Shown: positions 1-16,078, numbered from the stretch's first letter. The stretch: DNA of 64,000 nt from an uncultured Lachnospiraceae bacterium (GCA_947589095.1 CANQBX010000010.1:1-64000), one strand, 5' to 3'. The notes: a model not told the origin generated them from the sequence alone. Translations and numbers: made by a program.

Positions 1-161
1 CGTATGGTTGGTGGATCGATCAGTCACTGCACAATGTATTTATAACATTTTCCGATGGACAGCGTCAATAGGAACGGGAAAGTTTTGCAAAAAATACAAG
101 CGCGGAGTCACCGGCGCCTTGCCTGCATGGAAATACAATCAAGCCATTTTCCGGGGAACGC

Positions 162-190
162 TTTACAAGAATGGCGAAAATTGGTATCAT
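162..190 (+). promoter_or_regulatory. Predicted sigma-A promoter upstream of the DUF512 gene
   Basis: TTTACA (162-167) and TATCAT (185-190) are separated by exactly 17 bp. This is a good housekeeping promoter about 200 bp upstream of the first gene. Bases 1-161 hold no convincing gene. Confidence 0.5.
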
Positions 191-235
191 AGGATATGAG
201 AATGAAATGCCGGAGCCCCGGCAGCGCGGGGCAAA

Positions 236-310
236 GGAACAGAATGCAGCGCAGAGCGAAGCAACAGAATGCACGCAGAGTGAAGGAGCAGTATGCAGAG
301 CGGGGCGGTA
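236..310. repeat. Degenerate tandem repeat, about 24 bp unit, in the leader of the DUF512 gene
   Basis: Three imperfect units of 24-25 bp built around CAGAATGCA and GCAGAG/GAAG follow each other here, and the AGAATGC core recurs further downstream (around 322 and 351). The stretch lies between the predicted promoter at 162-190 and the DUF512 start at 392. It shows no convincing coding frame of its own, so it is probably transcribed leader. Confidence 0.4.
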
Positions 311-391
311 GGCGTAGAGTGAGAATGCAGTATGCGGCGGAACGAAGGGCGCAGAATGCGGCGCGGCAGGTCAACACAGAAAGGATGCAGA

Positions 392-1759
392 ATGAAGAAA
401 GAACGCGGCCATCGGATCCGCTCGGTGGATCCCGGATCCATCGCGGACGAGCTTGGGCTGGAGCCGGGCGACCGTCTGATCTCCATCGACGGACACGACC
501 CGGAAGACATTTTTGATTATGAATACTACCTGGAGAATGAATCCGTCGTTGTGCTGGTAGAGAAAGCCGACGGCGAGGAGTGGGAGCTGGATATCGAGAA
601 CGACTATCAGGATCTGGGACTGACCTTTGAAAACGGCCTGATGAGCGAGTATCGATCCTGCACGAACAAGTGCATTTTCTGCTTCATCGACCAGATGCCG
701 CCGGGAATGCGGGACACGCTGTATTTCAAGGACGACGATTCCCGGCTTTCGTTCCTGCAGGGGAATTATATTACGCTGACGAATATGAAGAAGAAGGATA
801 TCGACCGGATCATCCGCTTTAAGCTGTCGCCGATCAATATCTCGGTCCACACCACGAATCCGGAGCTTCGCTGCAGGATGCTAAATAATCGGTTCGCTGG
901 GCAGTCGCTTAAGAATATCGACCGCCTCTATGAGGCGCAGACGCCGATGAACGCCCAGATCGTGCTCTGCAAGGGCATCAACGACGGGGACGAGCTGGAG
1001 CGGACGATCGGCGATCTGAGCCGATATATTCCGTATATGGAGAGCGTGTCGGTGGTGCCGGTAGGACTTACGAAATTCCGGGACGGACTGTATCCGCTTA
1101 AACCGTTTACGGCGGAGGATGCGGGGCGGGTCATTGATCAGATCGAGCGGTGGCAGAAGAAGTTATACGCGGAGTCTGGGACCCATTTCGTCCATGCCAG
1201 CGACGAGTTCTATATCCTGGCCGGGCGGGAGCTTCCGGAGGAGGCGCGCTATGACGGCTATATCCAATTGGAGAACGGCGTGGGCATGGTGCGGCTGATG
1301 ACCGAGGAAGTGCATGAAGCGCTGGCGGAGATGGACGGCGACCGGGAGGCGGAGGAACTTTCCGTAGCCACAGGTCTTCTGGCGGAGAAGTATCTTCGTG
1401 GGTTCCTTAAGGAGATCGCGGAGAAATTCCCGAACCGGAAGGTGCATCTCTATCCGATTGTCAATGATTTCTTCGGGGAAATGATCACGGTATCCGGCCT
1501 GATCACCGGGCGTGATCTGATCCGGCAGCTGAGAGGGAAACCGCTGGGGAGCCGCCTGCTTCTGCCGGTCAATATGTTCCGCAGCGGCGAGGAGGTCCTT
1601 CTGGACGATGTGACCAGACAGCAGGTGGAAAATGCTTTACAAGTTCCGGTGAATATTGTAAAATCAAGCGGTCAGGACTTCGTGGCGGCGGTGCTTGCGC
1701 CGCCGGAAGACGACGGGCCCGCGGAGCATGGGGCCTATGAGCTGCCGGAGATATTGTGA
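392..1759 (+). CDS. DUF512 family protein (PDZ-like plus radical-SAM-like cysteine cluster)
   Basis: A 455-residue protein. The first 60 or so residues look like a PDZ-type segment (SVDPGSIADELGLEPGDRL). A cysteine cluster of the form C-x3-C-x2-C follows at C90, C94 and C97, as in radical-SAM-related proteins, and then the DUF512 C-terminal region. Members of this family are common in Clostridia and Cyanobacteria; their reaction is not established. The frame stays open upstream to 332, but the ATG at 392 has AAAGG seven bases before it and gives the usual short N terminus. The next gene is der, which matches the order often seen in Clostridia. The family call is strong; an Fe-S enzyme function is inferred only from the cysteines. 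Confidence 0.88.
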   Translation: MKKERGHRIRSVDPGSIADELGLEPGDRLISIDGHDPEDIFDYEYYLENESVVVLVEKADGEEWELDIENDYQDLGLTFENGLMSEYRSCTNKCIFCFIDQMPPGMRDTLYFKDDDSRLSFLQGNYITLTNMKKKDIDRIIRFKLSPINISVHTTNPELRCRMLNNRFAGQSLKNIDRLYEAQTPMNAQIVLCKGINDGDELERTIGDLSRYIPYMESVSVVPVGLTKFRDGLYPLKPFTAEDAGRVIDQIERWQKKLYAESGTHFVHASDEFYILAGRELPEEARYDGYIQLENGVGMVRLMTEEVHEALAEMDGDREAEELSVATGLLAEKYLRGFLKEIAEKFPNRKVHLYPIVNDFFGEMITVSGLITGRDLIRQLRGKPLGSRLLLPVNMFRSGEEVLLDDVTRQQVENALQVPVNIVKSSGQDFVAAVLAPPEDDGPAEHGAYELPEIL

Positions 1760-1950
1760 GAACTTTTGATCGCTGGTATGGCGGGAACTTCATCCATAGT
1801 ATCGCTGTTTATTGTCCGGCTTTATGTAAGAGCTTTTATGAAAGAAACAGGCTGTGGCCGTACCGGCAGTATATGTGGAAGTGTGCCGGCAGTGCATCTT
1901 CGGTGCGGCACAGCAAACAGACAGATTCAGCATGAAGACAGGAGACCGAT

Positions 1951-3282
1951 ATGAGCAAACCGATCGTAGCCATCGTAGGCCGCCCCAACGTGGGCAAGTC
2001 CACGCTGTTTAACGCCCTGGCGGGGCAGCAGATCGCCATTGTTAAGGATACGCCGGGCGTGACCAGGGACCGGATCTACGCGGACTGTACATGGCTTGAT
2101 AAGAATTATACATTGATCGATACCGGAGGCATCGAGCCGGAGAGTAAGGATATCATCCTGTCCCAGATGCGGGAGCAGGCGGAGATTGCCATCGCCACGG
2201 CGGACGTGATCATTTTCATGGTGGATGTGCGCCAGGGACTGGTGGACGCGGACTTCAAAGTGGCGGACATGCTGCGCAAGGCGCAGAAGCCGGTGGTTCT
2301 CTGCGTCAATAAGGTGGACAGCGTCAAGAAATTCGGCAATGACGTCTATGAATTCTATAACCTGGGGATCGGCGATCCTTTCGGAATTTCGGCGGCTTCG
2401 ATGCTGGGGCTTGGGGAACTGCTGGACGAGGTGGTGAAGCATTTCGATCTGAAGCAGTTCGAGGATGAGGACGACGACAGGCCGCGGGTGGCCATCATCG
2501 GCAAGCCCAACGTGGGCAAGTCTTCGCTGGTCAATAAGCTGGTGGGAGAGAACCGGATGATCGTTTCCGATATCGCCGGGACCACCAGGGACGCGGTGGA
2601 CACGCAGGTGGTCTATAACGGCACGGAATACGTATTTATCGATACAGCGGGCCTGCGGCGGAAGAATAAGATTAAGGAAGAACTGGAGCGTTACAGTATC
2701 ATCCGGGCTGTGGCCGCGGTGGAGCGGGCCGAGGTGGTGATCGTGGTCATCGACGCGACAGAGGGCGTCACGGAGCAGGACGCGAAGATCGCCGGGATCG
2801 CCCACGAGAGGGGCAAGGGCATTATTATCGCCGTCAATAAATGGGACGCCATCGAGAAGAACGATAAGACTATCTATGAGTTTACGCGGAAGGTGCGGGA
2901 TACACTGTCCTTCATGCCTTACGCGGAGATCGTATTTATCTCGGCGGTGACAGGCCAGCGGCTTAATAAAATGTTTGAGACCATCGATATGGTGCGGCAG
3001 AATCAGAACCTGCGGGTGGCGACCGGCGTGCTTAACGAGATCATTACCCAGGCGGTGGCCATGAAGCAGCCGCCGTCGGACAAGGGCAAACGGCTGAAGA
3101 TCTTCTATGTGACCCAGGTGGCGGTGAAGCCGCCGGCGTTCGTGGTATTTGTGAATGATAAGGAGCTGATGCATTTCTCCTATCAGCGGTATCTGGAGAA
3201 CCAGATCCGGGAAACCTTCGGATTTAAAGGGACGCCGCTTAGATTCATGATTCGGGAGAGAAACGCGAAGGAGAACGCATAA
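1951..3282 (+). CDS. der: Ribosome biogenesis GTPase Der (EngA)
   Basis: A 443-residue protein, the usual length for Der, with two tandem GTPase domains. The first P-loop is GRPNVGKS at residues 10-17 and the second is GKPNVGKS at residues 184-191. Each domain has its DTxG switch (DTGG, DTAG) and an NKxD-type base-specificity motif (NKVD, NKWD). The C-terminal 90 residues form the KH-like domain. Der acts in maturation of the 50S ribosomal subunit and is essential in most bacteria. AGGAG precedes the ATG. plsY follows 14 bp downstream, so the two are probably co-transcribed. Nothing is missing from the family pattern. Confidence 0.98.
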   Translation: MSKPIVAIVGRPNVGKSTLFNALAGQQIAIVKDTPGVTRDRIYADCTWLDKNYTLIDTGGIEPESKDIILSQMREQAEIAIATADVIIFMVDVRQGLVDADFKVADMLRKAQKPVVLCVNKVDSVKKFGNDVYEFYNLGIGDPFGISAASMLGLGELLDEVVKHFDLKQFEDEDDDRPRVAIIGKPNVGKSSLVNKLVGENRMIVSDIAGTTRDAVDTQVVYNGTEYVFIDTAGLRRKNKIKEELERYSIIRAVAAVERAEVVIVVIDATEGVTEQDAKIAGIAHERGKGIIIAVNKWDAIEKNDKTIYEFTRKVRDTLSFMPYAEIVFISAVTGQRLNKMFETIDMVRQNQNLRVATGVLNEIITQAVAMKQPPSDKGKRLKIFYVTQVAVKPPAFVVFVNDKELMHFSYQRYLENQIRETFGFKGTPLRFMIRERNAKENA

Positions 3283-3296
3283 GAGAGGAGAAAGCG

Positions 3297-3938
3297 ATGG
3301 AACGAATCATCTGTCTTATGATTGGGTATGCCTGCGGGCTTATCCAGACCGGGTATTTCTACACGAAGGCGCACCATGTGGATATCCGAAGCGTGGGAAG
3401 CGGCAATTCCGGCAGCACCAACGTAATGCGGACTATGGGGGCGAAGGCGGGACTGATCGTATTTCTGGGGGACGCGTTTAAGACGCTGATCCCCTGCCTG
3501 ATCGTTCGCGAGGTATTTCAGGCGCGGATGCCGGAGATGGCGAACCTTCTGGTGCTCTATACGGCGTTTGGCACGATCCTGGGGCACAACTTTCCGTTCT
3601 ACTTAAAGTTTAAGGGCGGCAAGGGGATCGCTTCCACAGCGGGGCTTCTGGCGGCCATGGACTGGAGGGTGATGATCATCTGCCTCGTGGCGTTCATCAT
3701 CATCGTGGCGGCGACCCGATATGTGTCGCTGGGGTCGCTGGTCGTGGTGAGCCTCTTCCTGATCGGTATGATCTTCTTCGGAAGCCGCGGCGACTATGGT
3801 CTGGCCCCTCAGCTTCTGCCGGAATTCTATGTGCTTTCCGCGGCGGTGACGGCGATGGCGTTCTGGCGGCACAGGGCGAATATCGTCCGGCTGATCCACG
3901 GGAATGAGAATAAGATCAGCATCGGGCATGCGAAGTGA
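3297..3938 (+). CDS. plsY: Acyl-phosphate:glycerol-3-phosphate acyltransferase PlsY
   Basis: A 213-residue polytopic membrane protein that makes 1-acyl-glycerol-3-phosphate from acyl phosphate and glycerol-3-phosphate, the first step of phospholipid synthesis. It carries the family motifs SGNSGSTNVMR near residue 40 and GHNFPFYLKFKGGKGIAS near residue 95, together with several hydrophobic segments. GAGGAGAAAG precedes the ATG. gpsA, which supplies the glycerol-3-phosphate substrate, follows after 208 bp, so the pair makes metabolic sense. A weak terminator-like hairpin lies just downstream. Confidence 0.96.
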   Translation: MERIICLMIGYACGLIQTGYFYTKAHHVDIRSVGSGNSGSTNVMRTMGAKAGLIVFLGDAFKTLIPCLIVREVFQARMPEMANLLVLYTAFGTILGHNFPFYLKFKGGKGIASTAGLLAAMDWRVMIICLVAFIIIVAATRYVSLGSLVVVSLFLIGMIFFGSRGDYGLAPQLLPEFYVLSAAVTAMAFWRHRANIVRLIHGNENKISIGHAK

Positions 3939-3946
3939 TGCAATAT

Positions 3947-3974
3947 CGGGCGGAGGAAGCAGAGCCGCCCGTTT
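3947..3974 (+). terminator. Weak terminator-like hairpin after plsY
   Basis: CGGGCGG (3947-3953) pairs perfectly with CCGCCCG (3965-3971) across an 11-base loop. Only three T follow, so termination would be partial. The rest of the 3939-4146 gap shows no gene. Confidence 0.4.
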
Positions 3975-4146
3975 GCTGTGCGCAGTGTGGTAAGAATGTT
4001 ATTTTGAGATGTAAGTATAAATTGGTGTCTGATGGAATAACTCTGTTGCTGATTCAGTGATATAAAAACAGCAGCGGCATCAGGCAGATATAGTCAAAGA
4101 ATCAGAATATACGCTCATTGTGGGCGGGAGAAGGGGGACGTTCAAT

Positions 4147-5160
4147 TTGACGGATATCGGAATCATCGGAGCGGGAAGCTGGGGCGTGGCGCTTTCGGTC
4201 CTTCTGCATGGGAGCGGCCATCGGATCACGGTCTGGTCGGCGCTTCCGCAGGAGATCGCGGAGCTTAAGGAGAAGCATGAGCACCGGACGCTGCCGGGCG
4301 TGATCCTGCCGGAGGAGATGGCATTTACGACGGAGCTGGGAGAGGCCATGGAGCAGAAGGATATGCTGGTTCTGGCGGTACCTTCCGTCTATACGAGGCG
4401 GACGGCGGCGTCCATGAAGCCTTACCTGAAGCCGGGACAGCTGGTGGTTAATGTGGCGAAGGGAATCGAGGAGAGCACGCTGATGACGCTTTCCGAGATC
4501 ATTGAACAGGAGCTTCCCGAAGCGGTCGTGGCGGTGCTTTCCGGGCCCAGCCATGCGGAGGAGGTGAGCCGCGGACTTCCCACGACCTGCGTGGCGGCGG
4601 CCCGTTCGAAGGAAGCGGCCGAGACGGTCCAGAACCTGTTCATGGGACCGGTATTCCGGGTCTATACAAGTCCGGACGTCCTTGGCGTGGAGCTGGGGGG
4701 AGCGCTGAAAAATGTGATTGCCCTGGCGGCCGGTATCGCCGACGGCCTGGGATACGGCGACAACACGAAGGCGGCCCTGATCACCCGCGGTATCCATGAG
4801 ATCGCCCGCCTGGGCATGGCCATGGGCGGCAAGTTCGAGACCTTCTGCGGGCTGTCCGGCATCGGCGATCTGATCGTCACCTGCGCCAGCATGCACAGCC
4901 GCAACCGCCGGGCCGGTATCCTGATCGGCAAAGGCTATACGATGCAGCAGGCCATAGACGAGGTCAGTATGGTGGTGGAGGGCGTTTATTCCGCTAAGGC
5001 GGCGCTTAAGCTGGCGGAGAAGTACCAGGTTCCCATGCCGATCATCGAACAGGTGAATAAAGTGCTTTTTGAGGGCAAGCCTGCGGCGGACGCGGTGGGG
5101 GATCTGATGATGCGTGACAAGGCGGTGGAGGCCCCTGCGCTTCCATGGAGTAAAGCGTAA
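4147..5160 (+). CDS. gpsA: Glycerol-3-phosphate dehydrogenase [NAD(P)+] GpsA
   Basis: A 337-residue cytoplasmic enzyme that reduces dihydroxyacetone phosphate to sn-glycerol-3-phosphate for phospholipid synthesis. The N terminus has the Rossmann motif GIIGAGSWG, and the family motifs NVAKGIE, LSGPSHAEE and GGALKNVIALAAGIADGLG follow. I chose the TTG at 4147 because AAGGGGG (4131-4137) lies nine bases upstream and the protein then begins M-T-D-I-G-I-I-G as in other GpsA proteins. A GTG at 4120 is in frame but sits upstream of that ribosome binding site. In Bacillus this gene lies close to spoIVA; here spoIVA is 51 kb away. Confidence 0.97.
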   Translation: MTDIGIIGAGSWGVALSVLLHGSGHRITVWSALPQEIAELKEKHEHRTLPGVILPEEMAFTTELGEAMEQKDMLVLAVPSVYTRRTAASMKPYLKPGQLVVNVAKGIEESTLMTLSEIIEQELPEAVVAVLSGPSHAEEVSRGLPTTCVAAARSKEAAETVQNLFMGPVFRVYTSPDVLGVELGGALKNVIALAAGIADGLGYGDNTKAALITRGIHEIARLGMAMGGKFETFCGLSGIGDLIVTCASMHSRNRRAGILIGKGYTMQQAIDEVSMVVEGVYSAKAALKLAEKYQVPMPIIEQVNKVLFEGKPAADAVGDLMMRDKAVEAPALPWSKA

Positions 5161-5230
5161 AATTGCCCCTGAAAATATATTTCGCGAATGTCAAAAATAA
5201 GATTGCTTTATGGTTTAAAATATGGTAGAG

Positions 5231-5264
5231 TGGTGGCGATGTCGGACATCTCCACCATTCTTTT
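5231..5264 (+). terminator. Rho-independent terminator after gpsA
   Basis: A 12-bp stem with one mismatch (5231-5242 with 5246-5257) has a three-base loop and is followed by TTCTTTTA. A TTGCTT-N17-TAGAGT promoter-like pair (5203-5231) runs into the hairpin, so I do not call a promoter there. Confidence 0.6.
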
Positions 5265-5396
5265 ATGTTAGGAAAGCTTGCGGGAGAACCTGTGCGGCAG
5301 CGCGCCTTCCGCATTGAAAATGGACGCGGCGGGCCGGCAGAATCGAGTCGATAACGAAAGAAAAGAACGGAACAGCAACGAAAACAGGAGGGTGAC

Positions 5397-11757
<6,361 letters not shown>

Positions 11758-11763
11758 GCGGCA

Positions 11764-12942
11764 ATGATGAACAGCACACAGGCACAGGATTGTGTCAGGA
11801 ATCTCTGGGAGCAGCACTGCAGAGAACTTCGGGAGGATCCCAAACGGATCCGGGAAGTGGAGGAAAAGTGCATCGCCTTCGGGGATGTGCGGATGAAGTA
11901 TGGCCTGGAGGTGATCGGAGAGCCGGGAGAGAACGGCTATCCGGTCTACATTGCCCTTCACGGAGGCGGCGGAGCGCCGTTTCCGGATATCAATAACCAG
12001 CAGTGGGCGCATATGGGGATTTATTATAAAGACAGCGTGAAGAACGGCATCTATGTGAATCCCCGCGGCGTCCGCGACACCTGGGATACCCATGCCAATC
12101 CGGAATCCTATCCTCTTTACGACAGGCTGATCGAGAACCTGATCGTATTCTACGGGGCGGATCCCAACCGGATCTATCTGCTGGGCTTCTCGGCCGGAGG
12201 CGACGGCGTCTATCTGGTGGGACCTCGCATGGCGGACCGTTTCGCGGCGCTCCATATGTCCGCGGGACATCCCAATAAGGGGAGCATGGTCAATCTCTAC
12301 CACACGCCGATCCAGCTGCAGGTAGGCATGAACGACGCCGCTTACGACCGGAATCATGAGACCGTGCGCTACCAGATGGTTCTTGACCGGCTGGAAAAGG
12401 AGAATCCGGACGGCTACACCCACAATGTCTATGTCCATGTGGATAAGCCCCATAATTTCCGGGACAATTCCCAGGAGTTCCAGCAGGTGATGATCGATAA
12501 CCTGAGCTGGCTGCATACGGGGCTGGTGACCCGGCGGACCGTGGATTCCAACGCGGTGCATTTCCTGGATGAATTCACCAGACAGCCGGTTCCGGACCGG
12601 GTGATCTGGGATCTGGATACCAGGGATCGGCTCGTAGATCGGAGCGTGGACAGCTTCTACTGGCTGAAGGTTCCGGCGGAAGTCGACAGCGGGACGGTGA
12701 TCCTTCATCTGGATCCGAAGGAAAATGGCATCGTAGTGGAGCGGGACGATACCCGCGGACAGGTTACTGTGCTTCTGCGCGACGGTATGCTGGATCTGGA
12801 CCGCCCGGTGACGGTGCGGTACCCGGACGGAATGAAAAGAAGGTTCAAGGTGGAGCGCTCGGCGGAGACCATCCGGGAGACCCTGGCGGAGCGGGGCGAT
12901 CCGAATTATATCTTTACAACGAGTTTAAAAGTGGGAGCATGA
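11764..12942 (+). CDS. Alpha/beta-hydrolase, esterase or depolymerase-like
   Basis: A 392-residue cytoplasmic protein with an alpha/beta-hydrolase core. It shows an oxyanion-type HGGGG near residue 62, the nucleophile elbow GFSAGG (serine near residue 142), a likely acid in GMNDAAYDRN and a likely histidine in KPHNFRDN. The last 120 residues form a separate beta-rich region. The fold resembles polyhydroxybutyrate-depolymerase and feruloyl-esterase-like enzymes. It starts six bases after the beta-galactosidase stop with AAAGGAGA upstream, so it is part of the same operon. Removal of O-acetyl or other ester groups from sugars would fit the context, but the substrate is not shown by the sequence. 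Confidence 0.75.
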   Translation: MMNSTQAQDCVRNLWEQHCRELREDPKRIREVEEKCIAFGDVRMKYGLEVIGEPGENGYPVYIALHGGGGAPFPDINNQQWAHMGIYYKDSVKNGIYVNPRGVRDTWDTHANPESYPLYDRLIENLIVFYGADPNRIYLLGFSAGGDGVYLVGPRMADRFAALHMSAGHPNKGSMVNLYHTPIQLQVGMNDAAYDRNHETVRYQMVLDRLEKENPDGYTHNVYVHVDKPHNFRDNSQEFQQVMIDNLSWLHTGLVTRRTVDSNAVHFLDEFTRQPVPDRVIWDLDTRDRLVDRSVDSFYWLKVPAEVDSGTVILHLDPKENGIVVERDDTRGQVTVLLRDGMLDLDRPVTVRYPDGMKRRFKVERSAETIRETLAERGDPNYIFTTSLKVGA

Positions 12943-13020
12943 GGCTGCCGGCTGGCCCGGCAAAGACATCTTAAGGATACGGCCGTAACCGGTCGCCGCA
13001 TCAAAAAGGAGAGTATGAGT

Positions 13021-14871
13021 ATGATTTTGCTGCCGACACCCAAGCAGGTAGTGACGAAGGAAGGAACTTTGAAGCTGAATCTCGGAACCATGATCGCAAT
13101 CGACGGTTCCTGCCCGGCAGGTACCATGGTGTACGCCCGGATGCTGAAGGAAGAGATCCGTGAGTGGGCCGGACTGAATCTGGCCATTGTGCGCGGCGCC
13201 GCCCGGAAGGGAGACATCCTTCTGAAAACGGACGCCGCCCTTGCCGAACAGGCCTATCGCATGGAAATTACGGAAACCGGCGCCGTCCTCTGCGGCGGAA
13301 GCAATGCGGCCGTCGGCTACGCGGTTGCCACCCTGCGCCAGATCGTGCGTCAATACGCCGGTCTGCTGCCCTGTGTGAAGATCGACGACGAGCCGATGCT
13401 GAAAGCCAGGGGCTTCTACCATGACGCGACCAGGGGCCGCATCCAGACCCTTGAGAATCTGAAAAAGATGGCCGACACGATGGCGTTTTATAAGCTGAAC
13501 CAGCTGCAGCTGAATGTGGAGCATACCTATCTGTTCCGCGGCATCTCGGAGCTGTGGCGGGACGACACGCCGCTGACGGCCGAGGAGATCATGGAGCTGG
13601 ACGATTACTGCTATGAGAGAGGGATCGAACTGGTGCCGTCCCTGGCGACCTTCGGCCATCTGCATAAGCTGTTGAGCTCCAGAACCTATGAGCATCTCTG
13701 CGAGCTGCCCGACAGCGCCGGCAGGCCCTTCTCCTTCGAGGACCGGATGGCGCTGCACACGGTGAATGTGTCCGACCCGGATTCCATAAAGCTGATCAAG
13801 GAAATGATCACGGAGTATATGTCCCTGTTCCGCACGAACAAATTCAATATCTGCGCGGACGAGACATTCGCTCTGGGCAAGGGCAGAAGCAAGGCCCTGG
13901 CGGACGAGAAAGGCGTCGGCACCCTGTATGTGGATTATATCTGTGAGCTGTTTGATTTCCTTAAGAAAGCCGGGAAAGAGCCCATGTTCTGGGGTGACAT
14001 CATCTGCCGCCATCCGGAGCAGGCAGACCGCATTCCGAAGGATGTAATCTGCTTAAACTGGGGCTACAGCCCGACCCAGAGGGAATACGAGACGCAGGTT
14101 CTCGCGGAAGCGGGGGTCGTTCAGTATGTATGCCCCGGCGTCTGCGGCTGGAACACCTGGGTCAATATCCTGTCCAACAGCTATTACAACGTGAAGACCA
14201 TGATCGGCTACGCGAAGAAGCACGGCGCGGTCGGCATGCTGAATACCGACTGGGGCGATTTCGGCCATGTCAACCATCCGGTATTCTCCATTCCAGGGAT
14301 GATCTACGGCGCAGTGTTCGCCTGGAGCGGCGAAGCGCCGGAATTTGAGGAGATCAATAAGCAGATCTCGGAGCTGGAGTTTACCGATCGGAGCGGTGAA
14401 CTTGTGGCCTGCTTAAAGGAAATTTCCGATGAGATGCGCTTCTCCTGGCACAACGCGGTGAAGCTGAAAGAGCATACCCAGAAGGGCTTTCCGCGCGAGA
14501 AGCTGGAAGAACTGTTCTATCAGGAGGATATGGGAAAGGTGCCCGCAAGCAACGCGAAGCTGGGCCAGATGGAAGAATGGCTTCGCGTGATCAGCCGCAG
14601 TATGGACAGCAGCCGGCGGGGCATCGTGGCGGTCACCCTTTCGGCGATCGACGCCATGCGGATCTTTAATGACGTGGGCGTGTACCTGGCCTGTATGAAG
14701 GATGGAAAGGCCGCAGAAGGCCAGGACGGTTTCGCGCTGGCGGAACGGCTGGAGAACTGCCTGTACCATTATAAGAAGCAGTGGCTGGAAAACAGCAAGC
14801 AGAGCGATCTGGAGAAGGTGGCGGAGGTGTTCTACTGGTATGCGGATCTGCTGAGAAAGTCATCGAAGTAG
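13021..14871 (+). CDS. Glycoside hydrolase family 20-like beta-N-acetylhexosaminidase
   Basis: About 616 residues. An N-terminal alpha/beta domain (residues 1-115, GH20b-like) precedes a TIM barrel that opens with ARGFYHDATRGRIQTLENLKK and carries the Asp-Glu pair typical of GH20 at D280-E281 (NICADETFALGKG). In GH20 these act in substrate-assisted removal of terminal beta-GlcNAc or beta-GalNAc. The C-terminal 200 residues are helical. There is no signal peptide. Two ATGs are in frame (13015 and 13021); AAGGAG at 13006-13011 is nine bases from the second, which I prefer. It lies 78 bp after the esterase gene and is probably in the same transcription unit. The match is to a divergent GH20 branch, so the exact sugar is less certain than the fold. 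Confidence 0.85.
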   Translation: MILLPTPKQVVTKEGTLKLNLGTMIAIDGSCPAGTMVYARMLKEEIREWAGLNLAIVRGAARKGDILLKTDAALAEQAYRMEITETGAVLCGGSNAAVGYAVATLRQIVRQYAGLLPCVKIDDEPMLKARGFYHDATRGRIQTLENLKKMADTMAFYKLNQLQLNVEHTYLFRGISELWRDDTPLTAEEIMELDDYCYERGIELVPSLATFGHLHKLLSSRTYEHLCELPDSAGRPFSFEDRMALHTVNVSDPDSIKLIKEMITEYMSLFRTNKFNICADETFALGKGRSKALADEKGVGTLYVDYICELFDFLKKAGKEPMFWGDIICRHPEQADRIPKDVICLNWGYSPTQREYETQVLAEAGVVQYVCPGVCGWNTWVNILSNSYYNVKTMIGYAKKHGAVGMLNTDWGDFGHVNHPVFSIPGMIYGAVFAWSGEAPEFEEINKQISELEFTDRSGELVACLKEISDEMRFSWHNAVKLKEHTQKGFPREKLEELFYQEDMGKVPASNAKLGQMEEWLRVISRSMDSSRRGIVAVTLSAIDAMRIFNDVGVYLACMKDGKAAEGQDGFALAERLENCLYHYKKQWLENSKQSDLEKVAEVFYWYADLLRKSSK

Positions 14872-14912
14872 ATGAGAGCGTACCTGAGACTGCCTGCGGT
14901 TTATATTTGACT

Positions 14913-14940
14913 TTGATAAGTTTGGCTATGTTTGTATATT
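14913..14940 (+). promoter_or_regulatory. Predicted sigma-A promoter for the GH18 gene
   Basis: TTGATA (14913-14918) and TATATT (14935-14940) are 16 bp apart. A second consensus -10, TATAAT at 14981-14986, lacks a good -35. Either could drive the GH18 gene that starts at 15029. Confidence 0.45.
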
Positions 14941-15028
14941 GAAATTGCGCTGCAAACAGTGTCAGGCGAAAAATGGATAATATAATATGCGGCCGCCGGA
15001 TCACGGCGGCAGACAGGAGAATCCGATT

Positions 15029-16048
15029 ATGAAAAATGAGATCATCGGCTATGTAGGAAGCGGCGCTTTCACGGAGAGCGACGCGAAGAAGCTGACCGGC
15101 ATCAATCTGGCGTTCGGCCAGTTGCACCGGGACGGCAGCGTCACGGTGCAGGGACGGATCGATAAGCTGGAAATGATCCCTCAGATCCGCAAATGGAACC
15201 CGGACCTGCGGATCATCCTTTCCATGGTCCAGGCGGACCGGGACGCATTTACACGATGCTGCGCGGATGAGAAACTCCGCAGAACCGCGGCCGCGGCCCT
15301 GGCGGACGTGACGGTGCGCTATGACCTGGACGGCGTGGATCTGGACTGGGAGTATCCCTGCGTCCCCTCCAACGGGAGCAAGGTGTCGCCGGACGACCGG
15401 CATAACTTTACGCTGCTGTGCGCGGAGATCCGTAAGTGCCTGGACGGTATCGGCGGCGGGCGGAAGTATTATCTGACCATCGCGGCGGGCGCGGATCTTT
15501 ACTATGTGAACTGCGTGGAACTCCCCGAGCTTATGGAGTATCTGGACTATATCAATGTGATGACCTACGACCTGAAATGCGGCTTCCACGCGCTGGCGGG
15601 GCATCATACGGCGCTGTATTCCAACCGGGGCGACGTATTTTCCAACAGCTGCGCCCAGGCGCTGGCGCTCTTCGAGTCAAGGGGCGTTCCGGCGGACCGG
15701 CTGCTGATGGGCGCCGCCTTCTATTCCCGCAAATGGACGGATCTGGAGGACAATGAGAACCATGGTCTCCTGGTGCTCTGTCCCAAGGGCGGCGGCTACG
15801 GCCCGGATTATGAGCCGCTTGTGAAGGATTATGTGAATAAGAACGGCTATGTGGAGTACTGGGACGACGAGGCCCAGGCACCGTATCTGTTCAACGGCTC
15901 CACGTTCCTGTCCTACGATAACCCCAGGTCCCTGGCGGCAAAAGCGGCGTATGTGAAAGAGAAGGGGTACGGCGGGATCTTCTACTGGGAGCACAAGTGC
16001 GACGGCACCGGCGTGCTTCTGGATACGCTGTACCGCGAGCTGCGGTGA
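15029..16048 (+). CDS. Glycoside hydrolase family 18 protein (chitinase or endo-beta-N-acetylglucosaminidase-like)
   Basis: A 339-residue single-domain enzyme. It begins with the GH18 first strand (IIGYVGSGAF) and has the catalytic DxxDxDxE signature in DGVDLDWEYP, with the acid E108, followed by INVMTYDL and a final YGGIFYWEHKCD strand. GH18 enzymes cleave beta-1,4-GlcNAc bonds with the substrate N-acetyl group as nucleophile; members include chitinases and enzymes that cut the chitobiose core of N-glycans. No signal peptide or binding module is present, so it should work inside the cell on small substrates. The ATG at 15029 has AGGAGA eight bases upstream; an earlier in-frame ATG at 14987 has none. 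Confidence 0.92.
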   Translation: MKNEIIGYVGSGAFTESDAKKLTGINLAFGQLHRDGSVTVQGRIDKLEMIPQIRKWNPDLRIILSMVQADRDAFTRCCADEKLRRTAAAALADVTVRYDLDGVDLDWEYPCVPSNGSKVSPDDRHNFTLLCAEIRKCLDGIGGGRKYYLTIAAGADLYYVNCVELPELMEYLDYINVMTYDLKCGFHALAGHHTALYSNRGDVFSNSCAQALALFESRGVPADRLLMGAAFYSRKWTDLEDNENHGLLVLCPKGGGYGPDYEPLVKDYVNKNGYVEYWDDEAQAPYLFNGSTFLSYDNPRSLAAKAAYVKEKGYGGIFYWEHKCDGTGVLLDTLYRELR

Positions 16049-16078
16049 GACAGATATAACAGTTTCGGAGGTTTTGTG

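Noticed and set aside
1-161. Possible end of an upstream gene at the window start
   Set aside because: A 63-codon frame at 8-199 has no ribosome binding site, no recognisable sequence and runs through the predicted promoter.
5203-5231. TTGCTT-N17-TAGAGT promoter-like pair after gpsA
   Set aside because: The predicted start would fall inside the terminator hairpin, so it is unlikely to produce useful RNA.
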